From: CAZNLH01 sp964573995
GTDB taxonomy: Bacteria > Gemmatimonadota > CAZMKB01 > CAZNLH01
Direction of reading: 5' to 3'
DNA: 64,000 nucleotides
Assembly (NCBI GenBank): GCA_964573995.1
Contig: CAZNLH010000006.1
Location: 32,198 to 96,197, forward strand
A model generated the notes under the pieces. The model was not told the DNA's origin, searched no databases, and was given only the letters and a program-made list of their open reading frames with translations. Of the stretch, positions 60,756-64,000 are shown in pieces (the stretch's first letter is position 1; the number at the start of each line of letters is the position of its first letter). The translations under genes were made by a program, and so were the position numbers.

Positions 60756-61243
60756 TTGATGATGTCATCGGCCAACTTGTCGACCGCCCTGCGGATGCCG
60801 TCTTCCTCCTGCTCGGTCTGCGAGTCGTACGTGGCCCATCTTTCCAGCCCTTTCGCCTGCCACAGGACATCATCCTTTACCTGGTCCACAAACCTAACGT
60901 CCACAACTATCCTGACCTTCCTCTCGAGTACTTCCCCTTCCCCAACGTATGCCAGCGGCTCTTCCTTATAGTCGAGGATCTCTCCCTCTATCACCGCATC
61001 GGCCGTCGCGGAGTTGATTACCGCAAGATCGCCCTCCTCCTGGAATCTCGCAATAAGTTCCTCCACTATCTGCTGCGGGAGCAAGTACTCGTTCGTCTTA
61101 TTCCCGAAGGTCATGATGTTTACCGTCCGCAGATACGATGGAAGTCGCGTGCGAGTGGTATATACACCACAACTCCCGGCGGAGAAGGTCGCCGTCAGGA
61201 CCAACAACAACAACACCTTCCGGTTAATCAACGTGGAAGACAT
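60734..61243 (-). CDS. lptE: LptE-like LPS-assembly lipoprotein
   Basis: The 169-residue lipoprotein has a signal with lipobox SAGSCG (Cys25) and the LptE pattern YLRTVNIMTFGNKTNEYLLPQQI, then DAVIEGEILDYKEEP and a C-terminal helix. LptE plugs the LptD barrel that inserts LPS into the outer membrane. A weak promoter candidate places the transcript start very near this ATG, so the true start could be slightly downstream. LptD is not in the window. It supports a LPS-bearing outer membrane together with lapAB. Confidence 0.82.
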   Translation of the reverse strand: MSSTLINRKVLLLLVLTATFSAGSCGVYTTRTRLPSYLRTVNIMTFGNKTNEYLLPQQIVEELIARFQEEGDLAVINSATADAVIEGEILDYKEEPLAYVGEGEVLERKVRIVVDVRFVDQVKDDVLWQAKGLERWATYDSQTEQEEDGIRRAVDKLADDIINQALKGW

Positions 61244-61252
61244 ATTGCGGAA

Positions 61253-61281
61253 AAGGTAAAAACAAAGGCACTTCTTGTCAA
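61253..61281 (-). promoter_or_regulatory. Possible promoter of lptE
   Basis: TTGACA (61276-61281) and TACCTT (61253-61258) have a 17-base spacer on the minus strand. The predicted start site is only about three bases from the ATG, which would leave almost no leader. Confidence 0.35.
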
Positions 61282-61351
61282 ACCTTTCAACATGGCGCCT
61301 GCCGAGCAGGCCTTACCTCTCTCCATGCCCGATCAATCCATCACACGGGGA

Positions 61352-62173
61352 TCATGGCTCATCCCACCCGACGGGCGGCACGAAGACCTCCGGCCCTATC
61401 TCTTCATTGACGGACTCCGTTCTAACCGAGAACCTGATCTCGATACCACTGGTTCGATCCTTGTATGACATTGACATGGGACGGGCGATGCCTTCCACCG
61501 TCTTGAAGGATGAGAAACGAATCTCCCGCTTCTCATCTCCCCCCGCAAGCACCCGGTATCCTTTAATAGACAAGGGCTTACGTTCAAAGATGAGGAGCAT
61601 CTCTTCTTCACCGCTCATCACCGTAATCAGGTAGCCTGCCTTCCCCTCCCTTACACTGCCGATCCGTGCCAATCCGCCTGCCGGTGCACACGTGCCGAGC
61701 ATCGCGAGCGTTAGTTCGTCGGCCTCGACTTTGATCTCTTCGAGTCCCTTGAATCCCGTCAAGGCGATCTTCCCCCCCGACCCGCGGATTACCCTTCCTT
61801 CGGCCGGAAGGATTACTATCGGTTCCCCATCCCCCTGGCGGAAGTACTGGAAGACGAGTTCTGCGGAACCGAGGTAGAGGTCGATCCTCACCCGGCCAGG
61901 GCTCCGGTAAAGGAACACTCCCTCGCCCGACGTCGAATAGGTGCCACGCCGGACCTTGAAGTCGAATATCCTTCGGTCGGTGACGATCCTGTGGTTCGAG
62001 GCCCCGATCTGCTCGATGAGAGACGCGTAATCTTCAACAGTGACTGGATACATCCTGTCGAGGCCCGGGGCGCACGAGGACAGCGATATGAGAAGACCGA
62101 CCATGGGAAGGGATAGAATGATGGTCCACGGCGACGTGGCGGCAGCCTTAATCGGAAGGGGATATCTTCTCAA
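61352..62173 (-). CDS. DUF4292/LolB-like lipoprotein
   Basis: The 273-residue protein has a lipoprotein signal (LLISLSSCAPG) and a beta-rich body with GEGVFLYRSPGRVRIDLYLGSAELVFQYF and KAGYLITVMSGEEEMLLIF, the pattern of DUF4292 proteins, which resemble LolA/LolB carriers. It may help move lipids or lipoproteins to the outer membrane. The start is TTG at 62173 and overlaps the end of the TPR gene by 26 bases; a later start is possible. Confidence 0.7.
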   Translation of the reverse strand: MRRYPLPIKAAATSPWTIILSLPMVGLLISLSSCAPGLDRMYPVTVEDYASLIEQIGASNHRIVTDRRIFDFKVRRGTYSTSGEGVFLYRSPGRVRIDLYLGSAELVFQYFRQGDGEPIVILPAEGRVIRGSGGKIALTGFKGLEEIKVEADELTLAMLGTCAPAGGLARIGSVREGKAGYLITVMSGEEEMLLIFERKPLSIKGYRVLAGGDEKREIRFSSFKTVEGIARPMSMSYKDRTSGIEIRFSVRTESVNEEIGPEVFVPPVGWDEP

Positions 62174-63827
62174 GTCTCTCTCTGAGATCCGGGTTGTCCG
62201 GTTTTATTTCCAGAGATCTCCTCCATGTCTCCCGGGCCTCCTCAATCAGGCCGAGTTTCTGATAGATGTCTCCAAGGTGCTCCAGGATGACCGGATCATC
62301 CTTGACGAGTTCCACCGAACGGAGCATCTCGTCGAGGGCCTTCTGGTAGCGACCTTGTTGATAATAGACCCAGGCTATGCTGTCTATGAAATATCCGTTA
62401 TCCGGATCGATCTCGAGGGCCCTCTTGATCAAGTCACCTGCCTCCTCGAGGTGTTCTCCCCTTTCGGCCCACATATAGCCGAGATAGTTCAGGGCTTCGC
62501 CGTCCTTCGGATCGGCCTGGATGACCTTCTGCAATAGATCCTCCGCCTCTTTCCGCCGTCCGGAACGCTCATAGGCCACTGCGAGACTGAAGAGGATATC
62601 CTTATTCTCGGGGGACGCCGCCTGTGCCTTCTCGAGCGGCCCTACGGCCTCGGCGTATTTCTTTTGACGATTGAGAATCAACCCCCTCAGGTAGAGCACC
62701 TGAGCGCTCTCCGGACGTATCTCTTCGGCCTTCTGCAGGCTTGTTAGGGCGTCATCGTCCTTCTCTAACGAGAAATAGGCCAGGGCCAGATTTATCCAGC
62801 CTATGAACTCGTCAGGTTTCAGGGAAACCGCCTTTTTGAGGCTCTCGACCGCCTTTTCAGGATTATCAAGTTCCAACAGGCTCCTCCCCCGCGTCAGGTA
62901 GAGTTGGAAGGTATCGACGCCCTTCTCTACGGCACGATCGAAGGCCCGGTTCGCCTCCTCGAGCGAGCCAACCTGATAGTATAGGATGCCCAGTACCTCC
63001 CAGAGAGTCCCCTCCTCCGGGTGTTTTTCCACGATACCCTTCGTTATCTCGAGGGCCTGATTGAAATCACCGAGTTTGAGAGAGACCCTTATCAGGTCCT
63101 GAATCATGGACGACGGGTCCGTGGCCAGCCCGAGGGCGGTGCCGTAGAAGCCGAGCGCCTCCTTCCATTCCTTCTTGCTCTCCGCCAATTGAGCCAGGAC
63201 CACCCAGTTCTTTATCCCCTTCGGATCGAGTTCCGTTGCCTTCCTGTAAGCATCCTCCGCGTGCTCACGATCTTCCATCGCGATATAAGTATCGCCTATG
63301 AGGCCCTGCAACTCAGCGCTCTCGGGCATGCGCTCCTCGGCCCTTCTATAGAAACGCAGGGCGTCCTTGTACTTCTTGGAGAGGCTCAGGATCCGCCCGA
63401 CATGGATCCAATCCCCGGGACCCGCCGAGTCGGAATGATAGATTGTATCGTATGTGTCCATGGCCTTATCCATGTCTCCCACGTACTGATATGCCAAGCC
63501 GAGGTATAGGGGAATCTCCACTGATTTCCATGCGTGCGCTATGGGCCGCAGGAGCCTTATCACGTCTTTGTACTTTTCGAGTTGAAACAGCACATCGGAA
63601 AGCCTCGCCTTGATTACCTCCGAACGAGGATCCTCCTTGAGCGCCAGCCTGAGTTCCTCTTCCGCCTCTTCCATCTTCCCGTCCCTGATCATCATATGGG
63701 CAATGGAGAGATGTACCGCAGCAGACCCGTTGTAAGAGGTCTCTCCTCTCAACAAAGGGTGCTCCATAGCAGATGCCGTTGTGAACATGATCATCAACAG
63801 AAAGGGCAGAATATATGACTTGAACAT
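62148..63827 (-). CDS. Exported protein with about twelve TPR units
   Basis: The 559-residue protein has a signal peptide (KSYILPFLLMIMFTTASA) and TPR repeats from about residue 30 to the end, such as EIPLYLGLAYQYVGDMDKAM and DGEALNYLGYMWAERGEHLE. It probably acts as a periplasmic scaffold. The ATG at 63827 has GGGGAG about eight bases upstream. Gene order TPR-DUF4292-lptE suggests a role in outer-membrane assembly; this is inference. Confidence 0.83.
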   Translation of the reverse strand: MFKSYILPFLLMIMFTTASAMEHPLLRGETSYNGSAAVHLSIAHMMIRDGKMEEAEEELRLALKEDPRSEVIKARLSDVLFQLEKYKDVIRLLRPIAHAWKSVEIPLYLGLAYQYVGDMDKAMDTYDTIYHSDSAGPGDWIHVGRILSLSKKYKDALRFYRRAEERMPESAELQGLIGDTYIAMEDREHAEDAYRKATELDPKGIKNWVVLAQLAESKKEWKEALGFYGTALGLATDPSSMIQDLIRVSLKLGDFNQALEITKGIVEKHPEEGTLWEVLGILYYQVGSLEEANRAFDRAVEKGVDTFQLYLTRGRSLLELDNPEKAVESLKKAVSLKPDEFIGWINLALAYFSLEKDDDALTSLQKAEEIRPESAQVLYLRGLILNRQKKYAEAVGPLEKAQAASPENKDILFSLAVAYERSGRRKEAEDLLQKVIQADPKDGEALNYLGYMWAERGEHLEEAGDLIKRALEIDPDNGYFIDSIAWVYYQQGRYQKALDEMLRSVELVKDDPVILEHLGDIYQKLGLIEEARETWRRSLEIKPDNPDLRERLEKISPSD

Positions 63828-63912
63828 CGAGATCTCCCCATGCAGGGCCGGCAGCACCCGCCCCCACGTGAATAACGGGCCCTATCGCCCCTGTGAACCT
63901 TACACGGTAAAG

Positions 63913-64000
63913 TTATTCCTTGATACCATCGAGGTCAAGGAGAGTTCCTGCGGGAGGTTCGCTGCCGTCCTGCGCACGACAAAGGAAGCGACTTTCATCC
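63913..64000 (-). CDS. Possible C-terminus of a gene entering from the right edge
   Basis: One minus-strand frame is open from the edge to a TAA at 63913 and reads ...SEPPAGTLLDLDGIKE. It is too short to identify, and other frames cannot be excluded. Confidence 0.25.
   Translation of the reverse strand, partial: DESRFLCRAQDGSEPPAGTLLDLDGIKE

Overview
The window reads as a piece of a Gram-negative (two-membrane) chromosome from the FCB superphylum or a neighbouring candidate phylum such as Latescibacteria, Zixibacteria, Eisenbacteria or KSB1. This rests on three things seen in the sequence: secreted proteins ending in the 'YPNPFNP' FlgD-like C-terminal domain, a PorU/PorV pair of the type IX secretion system (T9SS), and outer-membrane biogenesis genes (LapA/LapB, LptE, Omp85, Lnt). 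The exact phylum is inference. DNA is moderately GC-rich, coding is dense, and nearly every gene is on the minus strand. No insertion sequence, prophage, integron or CRISPR array was seen.

Layout from left to right (most genes are read right to left): a partial comEC running off the left edge, a short primary-type sigma factor, rpoZ, lapB, lapA, then the overlapping tRNA methylthiotransferase genes miaB and mtaB behind a tRNA-Arg(CCG). Next come an HU/IHF protein, a FmdB-type zinc ribbon with its own operator-like promoter, and a pyrR-pyrB-pyrC operon headed by a recognisable PyrR-binding RNA leader. Then a TPR protein, purN-purH, tRNA-Val and a secreted M1 metallopeptidase. From 18 to 23 kb lie a DUF599 membrane protein (plus strand) and a four-gene unit: acetyltransferase, ketosynthase without catalytic residues, active ketosynthase, acyl carrier protein. 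From 23 to 31 kb lie an SH3-type exported protein, a 1130-residue M36 metallopeptidase, a possible 46-residue membrane protein, and the TldD/TldE pair. The SRP RNA gene is at 31.8 kb.

From 32 to 46.5 kb is a run of co-directional envelope genes: porU, porV, a DUF5683-like protein, a beta-propeller protein, a 1074-residue surface or barrel protein and an Omp85 protein, followed by rnr. PorU would mature T9SS cargo such as the M1 and M36 peptidases, linking this run to the secreted proteases. After it come a Trm112-type protein and three tRNA genes (Lys, His, Arg), each with its own sigma70-type promoter, a membrane-anchored phosphatase-superfamily enzyme, a lipoprotein, lnt, and a CPA2 antiporter. 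Then comes an intact lysine/diaminopimelate operon dapA-dapB-dapL-lysC-asd. The right end holds an HNH nuclease, lptE, a DUF4292 lipoprotein and a large TPR protein.

The strongest items for a second look are the ketosynthase pair with its own TTGACA/TATAAT promoter, the T9SS/outer-membrane gene run, the SRP RNA with an atypical apical loop, the PyrR leader, and the unannotated small plus-strand membrane ORF.
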